Positions 36,848-48,288 of a stretch of 64,000 nt of DNA are shown in pieces (within the stretch, counting starts at the first letter, position 1; each line of letters opens with the position of its first letter). The translations under genes were made by a program, and so were the position numbers. Under the pieces are notes generated by a model. It was not told the origin of the DNA. It worked only from the letters and a program-made list of their open reading frames with translations, and ran no database searches. The stretch comes from Venturia oleaginea (Eukaryota; Ascomycota; Dothideomycetes; Venturiales; Venturiaceae). The stretch lies in NCBI GenBank assembly GCA_013176395.1, contig JABMLP010000011.1, positions 1,364,001 through 1,428,000 of the forward strand, written 5' to 3'.

Positions 36848-38086
36848 ATGGCGCCTAGAACACCCAAAAGAAAGACTGCAAGGCGAGAATATGACACCAC
36901 GAAGAGAATGCGATTTTTTCAGGCCTGGGATTGCAAGAATGAGGCCGACGGCGTCGGTACAATCGCATACCTCCCTGAAATCAATATACCAACTTCTACC
37001 GCACGTAGTTGGCTTAAACTACGAGAACTTATTGGTGATGCAGCATTCAGATCACAGAGAAAGAGCAGTTGCATCATAGGGCGGCCTACCAAAGTATCTG
37101 CTTCAGATCTTACCCGCCTTACGAACCAAGATGACCCCATACACGAAAAAGGCTGGCAGGAACAAGCCAATTCCTGCCCCTGCAAGCCTTCCGCAAAGAC
37201 ATTACAGCGTCATGTGTACAATGCAGGGGCTAGGCGATTCAAGAAGCGTTATCAGAAGCAGATATCCCAGGCAAATCGGCCAAAGAGGGTTGAATACGGT
37301 AAAGAACACGAGAAAAAGACCGTACTAGGCTTCTGGAGTTGGATTTGGTTCACAGATGAAGCCCATTTTCAGTCAAAGAACTCGCCAATGCACCTGAATA
37401 TGAGCTATGCTTTCCAGGGCAAGAGAGAGGTGTCAATGAGGAGCTAGAAGGCGTTTTGGATGTTACTATTCACGTCGCCGGCGGCATCTCATACAACAAG
37501 AAAGGAAACCTCATATTCTACAAGGATCCGGCTGAGCCATCAGAGAAGGTCCGTAGGCAAGCCAGGCACCCTAAACAACTCAAATACGAGCTGGATTCAG
37601 TGTACCAAGCCCGGCTGAAGGTCTGGCAAGACCTTAAGGCAAAGGAGGACGAAGCACCAAAAGGAAACTGCATGACACAGGTTTTCTACGCCGAAAAGAT
37701 ACTGCCGCAACACCTTGAAGCTATTCAGGCCTTTGAGAAGCGTCACCAGCGCAAATACTGGCTTCAAGAGGATGGTGATCCTTCTCACGGAATCAAGTCA
37801 CCTAACAGTGACCCTGCAGTCATAAAAAGAGAAGCAGACCTTCTATTACTTATTCACCCTCCTCAATCATGTGATCTCAATTCCATTGAGTCCTGGTTGG
37901 AACATCATTAAGTCCAGATTAGCTGGCAGGAGGTGGTCATCGGTGGCTCATTTCAAGGCTGAAATCCAGGCAGAATGTGACAAGATAACGCTCACAATGA
38001 TACGGAAAAGGATCAGAGAGATGCCAGAGAGATGTAAGATGATTCAGCAAAAATCAGAGATCCATTGCACGTCAAACGTGTGGTAA
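36848..38086 (+). pseudogene. Tc1-like transposase with two frameshifts
   Basis: DDE transposase of the IS630/Tc1/mariner superfamily. The N-terminal part (36848 to about 37425; 199-aa open frame) contains a helix-turn-helix-like DNA-binding region (INIPTSTARSWLKLRE..GRPTKVS) and the first catalytic Asp in WFTDEAHF. The frame then shifts by one base near 37425 to give VLDVTIHVAGGISYNKKG and the second acidic motif EDGDPSHG. Close to 37890 an extra T shifts the frame again inside the third motif (DLNSIESW, then WNIIKSRL). The last frame runs to a stop at 38084-38086. No GT-AG intron explains either break, so it is very unlikely to be active. Internal codons are otherwise well kept, pointing to fairly recent loss. 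Confidence 0.82.
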
Positions 38087-38115
38087 ATAGCAAAATACAT
38101 TCAAGTTCAAAAGAT

Positions 38116-38165
38116 GGGATGGTGGGGTCCGAGCGCCCTGCGCAGCCAGATTTGAGGACCCTGTG
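38116..38165 (-). repeat. Right terminal inverted repeat of Tc1-like element
   Basis: Inverted copy of 36749-36798; see that entry for the shared blocks. Confidence 0.8.
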
Positions 38166-38468
38166 GGTGTCCCTCATCTCTCACCGCCTCTTTGCACATG
38201 GAGCAGGTGAGCAAAAAGGGAAGAAGAAGAATAATACATCAGAGCGCATCAGATCTGTGCGGCACGAGGTCAGCACATGCGCACTTAATCCCCTGCGCCA
38301 AACTTGTGTTTTTGTAGTAGCGACTTCCCTTGAACTTATCTTGGGGAAAATGAATGTATATAATTGTGGTCTCTGTGCGATGATGAAGGCTGAAACTTCG
38401 AGAGGAGATTGTGGCATCGCTGTTGTTCTTGTTCTTTTTTAAATATGAATGTAAATGTTCATACATAA

Positions 38469-38511
38469 CGTATTCGATCACCCAACCCGTCAAAATTTCT
38501 TGGCACGACCA
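38469..38511 (+). repeat. Left terminal inverted repeat of Fot1-like element
   Basis: About 43 bp; its complement aligns with 39648-39687: GGTC.TGcCAAG..TTTTGAC.GGTTG.GTGATCGAATACGT, with the outer 16 bp nearly identical. Confidence 0.85.
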
Positions 38512-38518
38512 TGTTATA

Positions 38519-39558
38519 TTACGACTCTTCAATTTCATCGCTATCAACAATAGATTCTAAGTCCGTCGTGCTGCTATCTGATTCAGAAGATATCTCGATA
38601 TCTTTTTACAAGTTCGTGCATTATGCCCAGTTGCGCCGCAGTTCCCACAGCGCCGTTTAGTTGGTCGGGCTGTTTCTTAATCACCACTACCACGAGCCTT
38701 CTTCGATCCCTGAGGCGCTACAGACGCCTCTGCAGCTACCTGCGCTGCTGCAGTCCCATACTCTATAGTACCACCTTGCTGGATCCACTTCCTTTTGCGC
38801 CCTTTTCGCTTCGTCGCCTTTGTATGCGCGTCAAAGTGCCTCAACCACTCAAGACCCAGCGCGTTGTTTGTCCAGCTGTTCTCAGAGACTGAAAGCTTCC
38901 AATTGCGCGGTAGATCTGCCTCCTCATACCACGTAGAGATGTGAACTCGTCCTTTGTAGATAATGAATAGCGGGGTCGCATACCCAGCTGCGCAAATGCT
39001 CTGAATAACCGTAACCCATTCGCGATCGCCCGGCTGAATGAGTTCAGGCCTTGTACGTCTCTCAGAGGCTGTAACGACCTTCATTGACCCAATAATACCC
39101 ATCTGGAAGCCAATCTCGTCAAAGTTGTGCGTATCCTCGTCGTGGATGCCGTACTTTGCCTTGGTGTCTGCAACGAGCTTGAACCACGTGCCAATAATCT
39201 CTGGATCTTCCTGTAGTATCCTCTGCCTATCCTTGGCTCGATTGAAGGCTGTCTTGGGCTCATCTGAGCGCTTTACGAACCTCTCAACCCACTTTTTGCC
39301 TACTGGCTCTCCACCGCGTATACCCAACAGTTTATCCGCCATATCTGCCACCTCACACAGCTGGGGCGCAAATCCTCGCGAATCGAGGTCGAGGATATAT
39401 CGGACAAGCTTTTGCTCTTCGGTAAGGGTAAGTTTCCGACCGTTTGGTGGTCTTTCGAGGCTAAATAGGACTCCTCTGACGCGATCGGAGAGGATTTGTT
39501 GTTTAACGTTGAAGGCGCTCGCAGCAGCCCGTTGGCATCGGAGTTGGCCGGTATTCAA
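38519..39558 (-). pseudogene. Fot1/pogo transposase remnant
   Basis: The main open frame is 39558-38677 (293 aa). It carries a pogo-type HTH region (RPPNGRKLTLTEEQKLVRYILDLDSRG), a CENP-B-like domain (GKKWVERFVKR), the first catalytic Asp in THNFDEIGFQMG, and the block ENSWTNNALGLEWLRHFDAHTK. The protein should continue through the DGHxSH and C-terminal Asp motifs. Instead it jumps directly to the basic C-terminal tail (KRKGRKRKWIQQGG), so two of three catalytic acids are deleted. After a TAA stop the same frame encodes a zinc knuckle (CGNCGATGHNARTC, near 38625). A one-base shift then leads to an acidic Ser-rich end stopping near 38519. The element is dead but could in principle be moved by an intact relative. 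Confidence 0.85.
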
Positions 39559-39647
39559 AGCTTGGATTGCAGGCTAAATTCTCCCTTCGTGTTGGAGTAG
39601 TAACTCATTACGTTGTTGAGATATAGTAGAATAAGAAGAGTAGTTGT

Positions 39648-39687
39648 GGTCTTGGCAAGTTTTGACCGGTTGAGTGATCGAATACGT
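39648..39687 (-). repeat. Right terminal inverted repeat of Fot1-like element
   Basis: Inverted copy of 38469-38511, followed immediately by TA. Confidence 0.85.
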
Positions 39688-39702
39688 TATAGATTATTCT
39701 TT

Positions 39703-40104
39703 CTATCGTTGAGTGGGTTTATTTTGTTTGGATTGGTTTTTGGGGGCTGAGGTTTTCATGGTTTTGGGTCTGGGAGGATTTGTTGGGATGTGATAGACAC
39801 GCGCATTCTGTAGCAAGCCAGGGATTGATATCCAAGAAACCGTAGTATCAATCTTGGGGCCTTTCCACTCAAAAACAATAATGCCGCCATCAAGCAACAA
39901 CGAGAGTACGGTTCTTCGCAGACGGGATTGAACATGGGGGTTTCGGGAAGTCCGATCTTGTTAACAAACAGGCAGCAGGAACCAAGTCGGCATCAGTTAC
40001 CCACTTGGGTAAGGCGGGGATTGAAGTTGAACAAAACGGAAATAGTCGTTGAAGGTCAATCGTACTGGGGCGCTTGTGCATGGTAGGTTATAGTTACTAC
40101 CCAT
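39703..40104 (-). pseudogene. Possible decayed small gene
   Basis: From ATG 40104 the minus strand reads MGSNYNLPCTSAPVRLTFNDYF and continues for about 35 codons. A 44-nt GTAACT..AACAAG intron would keep phase into SDFPKPPCSIPSAKNRTLVVA, then a TGA. One base out of frame, the reading resumes as DGGIIVFEWKGPKIDTTVSWISIPG, which looks protein-like. This suggests a broken gene next to the Fot1 insertion, or chance. Family not recognised. Confidence 0.25.
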
Positions 40105-40687
40105 GTCCTTGAGTTCCAGTAAGTTGAATGATATATTACAGCAGCGCTTGATTCGGATGAGTTCGAGTACGATTTTGATGTAAGTAGCCGTGCATGCCCG
40201 AAGGATTCGTGACAGGCAACCCTGAGGGAAATGGCTGATCACTGAAGATCGATCGGGACCCGGTTTTCTCCAAGTTTTCTATAGCGAGAGAGATAACAAC
40301 AACAACACCAAAGATTCATACCGTCATGCGAAGCTTGCCGCCGATACTGATCGTACGAGCTCATTTTTCACGGCGGCTAACGTCGAGTCCGCCTGTCCAC
40401 ACGACTCGAAACAAAGCGGGCGGTTGAAGAGCGACATCCAACCACACTCACTCCGCCAGACGGACCTCGAATCAACGCCACCGACCCCGGATCAGCATAG
40501 AAAGTCGGGCGGACCCCGTACTATTGGCCGTCTAGGGGTTCTCGTGAGGGGTTTGACTCGCGTTTGCTTTTTTGTTTCCCGTTCACCTACCAATTTCGTT
40601 TTGTGGCTCCCTCCTCTTGTGACCCTCATTTCTTTCTCCACGTCGCGTCGACCTGCTAATGTTCTTGATCTACATTTCACTCAATTC
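40105..40687. other. Intergenic, GT34 promoter/leader
   Basis: 583 bp. An in-frame ATG at 40424 would extend the glycosyltransferase by 88 residues of Arg/Pro/Thr-rich sequence without family resemblance, so I treat it as leader. Confidence 0.4.
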
Positions 40688-41816
40688 ATGGCCATATCTA
40701 CCATGTATCATCCCACCAAGAAGCCTTACTCTCCTGTTAAGCATGCGTTTCCACGCCGATACTTTGAACCCATGCGGCTAGCCCTTGTCGCTCTCATACT
40801 GCTCCTAATCTTCTTTTTTCGTTTCGAATCGACAGAAACAACGAGAGTGACAGATGATCTGCGCCAAGTTTCGAAACCGGCGAGGGCATTGCCAGGATTT
40901 CGGCCGTTGAATGAGAGCAGAATAGCCATTGTCACCTTCACCACACAGCAGAAGTCATTCACTCATCTTTCGCTCAAGAACAAAGCTTGTATGTTACGGG
41001 AGCGCATGGTTTTTTGAAAAGAGCTGAAACTGACGAGCTGTTAATAGATTACGCGAAGAAGCATGGCTACGATTTTTACATCGACTATGAATTGAATAAC
41101 AGCAGGGGCATGATGTGGCACAAATTTGACATGGTTCAAAGGGTGATCAATGGCAGTGATCACGACTGGGTTTGGTGGATGGATTTTGACACTTTGATCA
41201 CAAACACAAACACCAAATTGGAGCACATCATCTCCGAATCGCTGGCGAATGCAACAAATCCTGACTTGGTGGATTACATTTTTACACCAGATTGGTAAGT
41301 TCACCCACTCTGCGGGGCAACGCAGCCGGGTACAGAGGACGTCATTTTCTTGGACCCTCTGCTCCCCCGCGCTGCTCTCGGGGCTTGTATACTTCTTAGC
41401 CTGCATAAGATCTTCCAGATCTATGAAAAAACAAAGACATCATCCTAACCTCTCTCAGCTTCGAACTCAACGCAGGTTCCTTCCTTACCCGCGCAAGCCC
41501 CCGCTCTCACACGTTCATCAACGGTGTCATAGAATACCACAACGTTAATGCAACCCAAGAGCACCAGCTGAGTGAGCAAGACTGTATGCGCGACATATTG
41601 TTCCACTCCTCGTTCATGGATAACCAGTTCGTCATGGTCCCTCAGTGGAAGCTCAATGCATTTCCAGAAGAAATACCATGCTACGATAAAGATGGAAAGA
41701 AGTTTGAGAGAGGCATGTTTATGCTACATTTCGCAGGAGCTTGGGCGCATGTCAAAGAGGAGGATCCAACTGGTTTTTTAATGAAAAAGTACGAGCATGA
41801 GATCATTTGGTCATAA
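40688..41816 (+). CDS. GT34 family glycosyltransferase (Gma12/Mnn10-like)
   Basis: Golgi type II membrane enzyme adding galactose or mannose to N-glycans or mannan (family GT34: alpha-1,2-galactosyltransferase Gma12, mannan polymerase subunits Mnn10/Mnn11). Exons 40688-40988, 41048-41294 and 41459-41816 give 301 aa. A short cytosolic tail is followed by a signal anchor (about 37-52, LALVALILLLIFFF). The catalytic domain shows IAIVTF, YYAKKHGYDFYIDYE, the nucleotide-sugar DxD in WWMDFDTLITN (about 146), TPDCFELNAGSFLTR (the Cys codon spans intron 2), QDCMRDI and FAGAWAHVKEEDP. Intron 2 is 164 nt; of several possible acceptors, CTCTCAG at 41458 is the only one that restores the conserved TPDC-NAGSF block. 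The second ATG (40703) is an equally possible start. Confidence 0.88.
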
Positions 41817-43754
41817 CACTGGAGCTACAGCCATGGTTCGACGGGAAGATCGGTGGTAGTAGCATAATGTTTTGCATGATTAGCTTGGAGTCTGGGATTC
41901 TGGATCTGGTTTACGATGCCGTGGCATGGCGCAATCAAAATAATGGGCTTTATATGGTCGTAGCGTGTGGCTGACACAGGTAGATACCGCAATCTAGCCT
42001 TGTGTGTCCTTTGAATCCATACACTTCAGAGGAATGAATCCGGCGAACTGCGAAAACAAGAAAGGGTTGTGTTGACGATTGATGTCGGGTCGCGAATTAG
42101 GGTTATCTTTAGGCACCTCAAGATTGTGCCACCGTGTCTAGAATTTCGGAAGTTATTCCTGACTATATCACTTTTTACGGAAAGGCTGAGCTATACCTTC
42201 CATCCATTCGAGGCCACTCATCACATCTCGTCCGATGCCTCCATCAAGGACGAATTCTTACGCTCTAGTACGAACCGCATAGGGCCATGGCTCAATTATG
42301 ACTTCACTATACTTCTCCTTGCTCCGCTCTCATCATCATCATCCAGTCTCTATTGATTTACGGTTCGTATACAAGACGAAAAACCAAGACTCTTGCACTG
42401 TACTTCAAAGCAGAGATGAAAGTTTGCGAGTCGATACCTCGCCGTCAAACTTGTTCGTCTCCCACCTCCATTCATCCCTACTAGCTCGAATACCAATCAG
42501 ACTAGTCCTGGGCCTTCGGTTCATCATTTTCTATAGCAGCCTTGATCTCGTGGTTTTGGGTTCTCACCATCACTTGTTCCTGCCGTCATTGCTCAACTTT
42601 CGAGCGTTTGAGGACTTGGCGAAGTCCAAGGAGAGCATCACCAATTCGAGCACAAGCCCGCGGGATCTATTTTAGTAACTCAATAACGTCGCTTTCCGCG
42701 TCGGTGTGTACCTATCTTGCCAATGATCATTGGAACGACTGGAGTGCGCAGATTATCCCCAGGAGCTACGCCAGAGCCTGCATGATAGGCAGTAATCGGG
42801 ATCAACTTTGGTGGAAGGTTGAGGTTGAGGTTGGGACTGATTCGGGTGGTTAGTCTGGACTAGACTGGGAAGGATGAGGTAGTGTGGGCGATAGGTACAT
42901 ATCGTCCTTCTTGGTCCCAGGCAATGTATTGTCATACCCTGTCTGGGATCCAATGTGGAGGGAAAGATTCTACCACTGGAACGGATATTTACTGGTCTCG
43001 CCAGAGATGACTGGCGGCTGTCTTGGCTCGTAGTGTTGGTGGCTGATGATGACGATGAGACGATTCTGCTGCCTCAAGGAAATTCTGCTGATCACGCCAA
43101 TAGGGCCATGTGTTCGCGTCAGGCTGATACATGGCCATATTTGATCTCGGCCTAAGAAATAACGGGAGAATATATTAGGCTTGGAGAACAAGACTTTGAC
43201 TGTGAGCCTGCCCTAAAACTGATTGTTGAGTCCTTAACATTGTATGCTGAGGGAAGCTCTGTCGATTCACGTCCACACTCACGGGCACCCACTTCGAGCT
43301 TCGCGCTTACCAACCTGTCACTTCGTTCACGACCCTCGCTCAATTTCGTTCAAAATGATGAAACCGTAAGTATTGGTGTCTGTACGCGATCTTGCAGAAG
43401 CTATTCGCCGTCTACTCACGGTACAAAATGTGATAGACACTTCAACTTCTTTTGCAAGATTGGCGCCGTGCATTCTCACCTTTTCTTACACCTTATACCC
43501 ACCACGAGAGAGGCACATAAAAACGAGTCTTCATTCAGACTCCATGAAGATTTGTTCATCACGACAAGAGCCTTCCCTAGAACCGACGCCTTTACGCCTC
43601 CTTTCATTAACCATTATCTCATGCTCCGCTCATTGCAAATGCTCTCAAACCTTCATTACCGCTGATGTATCGGGGTATCACTAATTCCAAATCTCAATGC
43701 GTCAATCGTAATGCTCTGCCTCGTCTTACTTCAGTTAGCATGCCCCTCCCCTCA
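41817..43754. other. Intergenic, about 1.9 kb
   Basis: Open frames at 42298-42675 and 43240-43665 are Ser/His/Leu-rich without family features. I see no gene, RNA or element that I can defend. Confidence 0.35.
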
Positions 43755-44482
43755 TCACGACCTTGCCTTCTTTTTCCTCATGAATAACAGCGGAATGACG
43801 TCGCCTTCTTTCTTCCTGTCTAACCTGGTTCTGCAGACCGGACATTGTGGAATTCGTTGCTGGTCACCAGGCATTCGTCGGCGGACTTCACCGGCTTTGA
43901 GCGATTCATTCAGGCACATGTGACAATATAAGTGACCTGCAATATCAATCAGTCGCGGCTTGGTGGCTGGATATGACTGAGGGGAGGGGAATGGCAAAAC
44001 ATACCACATTTCGTAGCTGTGAGATCAGTCGGAGTATCCATGCAAACAACGCAAGTCATCTTTGTAAGCAATAAAGGCTTGCCAGCATCCTCTCTCTGAG
44101 CTTTGATCTGATCCTCCCTCTGTTTCTGCAGCGTCTCTTTCAGAGGCGTGGCTTCTTCCGTCAGATCGATTGCCTCAATCGCCGTAGGTGTATTCATTCC
44201 TCCAGCGGAATTGTGTGGTGTGGTTTTCGGGGATCTCACTCGCTCGCCTGGTCGCTTCAGCCGCTTCACACTCGGCCCGGCTTGAGTTTCTGAGGAAGAC
44301 GAGGGTGTGGAGTCGATATCAAGGGCTGTGGCATTTCGTTTGCGAGTTTGTGAGTTTGTTGGTATGGAGGGAAAGGAGCGGCGAAATACGTAGGGTGCTT
44401 CGTCTGTTGTGTAGGTCGAGGAGCCGCTCTCCTCATCGTCGTCGACGTCATTGTCGACAGGTTGAGATGTTGGGGGTGCCAT
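43755..44482 (-). CDS. RING-finger E3 ligase with SUMO-interaction-like motif (Slx8-like)
   Basis: Exons 44482-44005 and 43936-43755 give 219 aa. The N-terminal two thirds are acidic and disordered, with a basic, NLS-like KRLKRPGERVRSPK and the hydrophobic-acidic motif EAIDLTEEA, a good SUMO-interacting motif. The RING lies at the C-terminus: CVVCMDTPTDLTATKCG, then (across the 68-nt intron) HLYCHMCL, then CPVCRTRL, giving the C3HC4 spacing. SIM plus terminal RING is the layout of SUMO-targeted ubiquitin ligases (Slx8/RNF4), which act on SUMOylated nuclear proteins in DNA repair. Assigning it to Slx8 is inference from this layout. It is divergent from the mitochondrial DNA polymerase gene, 269 bp between starts. 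Confidence 0.85.
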
Positions 44483-44751
44483 GTTTGTGGTGTTTGTGTG
44501 AAATTGGAAATGGCAGACTACAAATAGTTTGGTTGTTTGGTCTCTCAGTAGTTCCAGGTGGTTGGAAACGGGGGAAGGGAACTGTGGCGTTGGCGTCTTG
44601 GGACCGTACTATGGTAGGGCTGACAAAAGCTATAGGACATGGATGACGAGAAGAGGCAGAGAAGAGAAGTCCAACTCCGACTCTCTCCTCTCTGTCACTG
44701 TGCACTCCACCATGAGGTGACAATCACTGCATTTCTCTACTGTACAACACT
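44483..44751. promoter_or_regulatory. Divergent promoter, RING ligase / MIP1
   Basis: 269 bp shared between two genome-maintenance genes. No clear TATA element; contains a CT-rich run (44660-44740) before the MIP1 start. Confidence 0.5.
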
Positions 44752-47700
44752 ATGCGACCCTTCCAGCGAGGAAAGCTGCTCTCCAATCTCAGTCGCAAGC
44801 ACCGCGCATTCATCGAGACAAAGTTCCCGCCACATGCGATATCTCAGACGACCAGATACTACGCCGCAGAGGCAACTGGAAATGCAGACCATAGCACCAG
44901 GACTTCGCTATCAGGTAGATACAGCTTACAAAATACTAATCACGCCCGCTGATCATGTGCAGTCCCTTCGCAAGCTCGCTACAATGAAATCAATGTGCAG
45001 CAACTGAGTGACCATATGCATGGCCAGATATTCAAGAATGGCTCATCCCAACCACCTCCAGAACTTGTACAGCTATCCAAGGACCATCTGTCTCACCATG
45101 AACTGCTCGGAAAGACCCAGGATGCCGCTCTACCCATTGCCTTCGACCTGCCAGATCTCCAGGGGAAGACACTGGACGAACATTTTTACAGACTCGGCAT
45201 GGATGCCGCAGAACCCTATCTGTCAATGGCCAAAAAATTCGCAACGCCGAATCCTCCTCCTCGACCGCGGAAATGGGTAAAGAGAAGTGGTTGGACAAAG
45301 TACTATGAGGACGGAAGGACAGAGGCTGTCGATGCGCCCGATGATACACTTCTTACGTTCGATACTGAGGTCATGTGGAAAGAGACGAGTTTTGCATGTA
45401 TGGCGTGTGCTGCGAGCCCTACAGCCTGGTATGCATGGTTATCGCCGTGGTTGCTGGGCGAATCGAAGACGGACCGCCATCTCATACCACTAGGAGATCC
45501 AAAGCAACCCAGGATCATCATAGGACACAACATTGGATACGATAGAGCAAGAATAGCCGAGGAATACAACATTGAGCAATCGAAGAATTACTTTGTGGAT
45601 ACAATGTCACTTCACGTCGCGGTTAATGGAATGTGCTCGAGGCAACGGCCAACCTGGATGAAGCACCGAAAAAATCGAGAGCTGAGGGACGAGATTGCGA
45701 ACTCGGAGGAATCCACCGACCTTTCTATTTTGCTCGAGTCTGGACAATTGTCGGATGAAGAGGAGGAGTTGTGGGTGGGAAGGAGCTCCATCAATTCCTT
45801 GCGGGACGTGGCTAAGTTTCATTGTGGAATCATCATGGATAAAACGCAACGAGAATTCTTCGGCGAGCTTGACCGGGATGGCATTGTAGACATATTAGAC
45901 GAGCTCCTGGATTATTGTGCGGCCGATGTGGATATCACCCACAAAGTCTATCGCAAGGTGTTTCCAAACTATCTGGAAACATGTCCGCACCCAGTGAGCT
46001 TCGCAGCTTTACGGCACATGTCTGCAGAGATCTTGCCAGTGACCAAGGGCTGGGAGACATACATTGCAAATGCAGAAGCCACATACCAGAAGCTCAATAC
46101 TGGAGTCATGGACCGCCTCTATAAACTCGCAAATCGAGCGTTGAAGCTCAAGAAGAAGCCAGAAGATTACGAGAACGACCCATGGCTGAGTCAGCTTGAC
46201 TGGTCTGGACAGGAAATCAGAATGACAGGTGGCAAAAAAGGGGAGAAGAAGCGACCGGCTGCAAACCAAAAAATGCCCGGAATGCCACAGTGGTGGAAAG
46301 ACATGCATCCAACCGCGGCATCCCCTATCAACCTTACCGTGAGAACAAGGACTGCACCACTCTTACTACGACTGGCATGGGAGGGCTACCCCTTTGTGTG
46401 GTCTGACATTCATGGTTGGACGTACAAAGTCCCGCTGGATGAAGCACTCAGACTGCTCGATAAAGGCCTCGAAGCGGCAGACATGTCTGAGGAGACAAAC
46501 TTGAAGCTCAAAGATGATCGTAACCATCGGTACTTCAAGCTACCACACAAAGACGGTCCACAAGCACGATGCGCCAACCCTCTTGCGAAAAGTTATTTGC
46601 AGTATATGGAAAAGGGCGTCCTTACCTCGGAGTATCCATACGCGAAGGCCGCTTTGGAAATGAACGCATCTTGCAGTTACTGGGTGAGTGCTCGAGCCCG
46701 CATCATGAACCAAATGATGGTGTACGCAGACGAAGCGAAAACTCCGCTTCAAGCCAAGAAGAAGAGGGCCAAAAATTCGGTGGGATTCATTTTGCCTCAG
46801 ATCATTCCGATGGGCACTATCACACGAAGGGCAGTCGAGAATACATGGCTCACAGCTGCAAATGCCAAAGCCAATCGTGTTGGATCCGAGCTCAAGTCAA
46901 TCGTCACAGCTCCTCCTGGTTACGTATTTGTGGGAGCCGATGTCGACTCTCAGGAACTTTGGATCGCATCACTGATTGGCGATGCTCAGTTCAAGCTTCA
47001 TGGTGGAAATGCGATCGGCTTTATGACGCTTGAGGGAACCAAAGCTGCCGGAACAGATCTCCATTCACGTACAGCAAAGATTCTTGGCATTTCTCGCAAT
47101 AACGCCAAAGTTTTCAATTATGGTCGTATCTACGGAGCTGGACAGAAGTTCGCAATTCAACTTCTTCGCCAGTTCAATCCTGGAATTTCAGAGCAAGAGG
47201 CTTCTGACACGGCCTTGGCTCTGTACCAGGATACAAAAGGCAAAAAGGGCAATCGCAAGATCCTACACGAGCGATCATTCTGGAGAGGAGGGACAGAGTC
47301 CCTCGTATTCAATCGTCTAGAAGACTTCGCCGAGCAATCACGTCCTCGAACGCCTGTTCTCGGTGCTGGAATCACAGAAGCCCTCATGCGCCAATATATC
47401 AGCAGAGGCGGTTTCCTAACGTCTCGCATCAATTGGGCTATCCAAAGTTCGGGAGTCGATTATCTTCACCTCCTCATTGTATCGATGGACTACCTTATCC
47501 GCCGATTTAATCTTACCGCCCGCCTCTCCATCACAGTCCACGACGAAATCCGCTATCTCTGCAAAGTAGAGGAGAAATACAAGGTGGCCATGGCGATGCA
47601 GGTTGCTAATGTGTGGACACGAGCCATGTTTGCGCAACAGTTGGGTATCGAAGATCTACCGCAGGCCTGTGCCTATTTCTCAGCAGTGGACATTGATCAT

Positions 47701-48288
47701 GTTTTGAGGAAGGAGGTGGATATGGAGTGTGTTACGCCGAGTCATACTACGAAGATCGCACCTGGCGAAAGCGTTGACATTGTTCAACTTCTCGAAAAGG
47801 GAGCACAAGCGTATCTCGACCCTGCTATTGTCCCTGTGGAACCGCCGAAGACCCAGGATTTCGAGCACGAAGCTCGCGTCCCGGTCATCAAAGAATTAGA
47901 CGACAAGAGCGACATTTTTTACCTCCGCGCCCAAATCACCGCCGACGACGGTGAACTCGCGGCCATTATCAAGGAAAAGCGTATCGCTGCCAACCCACCC
48001 TTGGCATCCTCCTTAGAGCCAAAGGAAAAGATGCCTCGCAAAAGGCGTCAAACGAAGAAAGAAAAAGAGGAAGAAGCTAGGTTGAAGGAATTGTATGGGA
48101 AAGAACAGGGAAGACAGAGGGCACATTATCAGAACCAGCCGCAGTGGCTTGTTCCTGCTGGGTTGCCGGGACATGGACAGGGTCAGGGTGCACCGAGACC
48201 TTGGGAGATGATGAAGAAAAGGACGGGGATTACGGTGAAGCCGGTTTATGGTAGTGGTGGTAGTTCTGGCGTGGAGTGGTTTGTTTAA
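44752..48288 (+). CDS. mip1: Mitochondrial DNA polymerase gamma
   Basis: Family A polymerase that replicates mitochondrial DNA, with proofreading. Exons 44752-44914 and 44963-48288 give 1162 aa. The first exon is a basic, Arg/Ser-rich mitochondrial presequence (MRPFQRGKLLSNLSRKHR). The 48-nt intron joins in phase 1 into VPSQARYNEINVQQLSDHMHGQIF. Exonuclease motifs: FDTEVMW (Exo I, about 185), IIGHNIGYDRARI (Exo II) and DYCAADVDITHKVY (Exo III). Polymerase motifs: DVDSQELWIASLIGD (A, about 713), RNNAKVFNYGRIYGAG (B, about 765) and SITVHDEIRYLC (C, about 912). All catalytic acids are present. The fungus-type C-terminal extension is Lys/Glu-rich (KKRRQTKKEKEEE) and Gly/Gln-rich. The neighbouring RING gene shares its promoter. 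Confidence 0.97.

Larger units (their letters stand above)
36749..38165 (+). mobile_element. Tc1/mariner-like DNA transposon, decayed
   Basis: About 1.4 kb bounded by imperfect terminal inverted repeats: left 36749-36798, right 38116-38165, each 50 bp, sharing CTCAAATCTG, CTGCGCAGGGCGCTC and the CCATCCC inner end. Between them is a broken IS630/Tc1-type transposase. Outward similarity continues weakly (GTCACGGT against GACACCC), so the true ends may lie up to 10-15 bp outside. I could not identify a matching TA target duplication with certainty. Confidence 0.8.
38469..39687 (-). mobile_element. Fot1/pogo-like DNA transposon, internally deleted
   Basis: 1219 bp with terminal inverted repeats starting ACGTATTCGATCA (left, 38469) and ending TGATCGAATACGT (right, 39687), flanked on both sides by TA (38467-38468 and 39688-39689), the target duplication of pogo/Fot1 elements. 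It contains a truncated pogo transposase on the minus strand. Intact Fot1 elements are about 1.9 kb, so roughly a third of the element is missing. It lies 0.3 kb from the Tc1-like fossil. Confidence 0.88.

Noticed and set aside
36535..40104. Repeat-induced point mutation as cause of transposon decay
   Set aside because: The visible lesions are 1-base indels, a large deletion and few stops, and the coding sequence stays balanced in composition; dinucleotide indices could not be computed here.
41295..41458. Earlier acceptors (41409, 41418, 41436) for GT34 intron 2
   Set aside because: Each either creates TGA at the split codon or a frame with a stop; only 41458 gives the conserved TPDC..NAGSF block.
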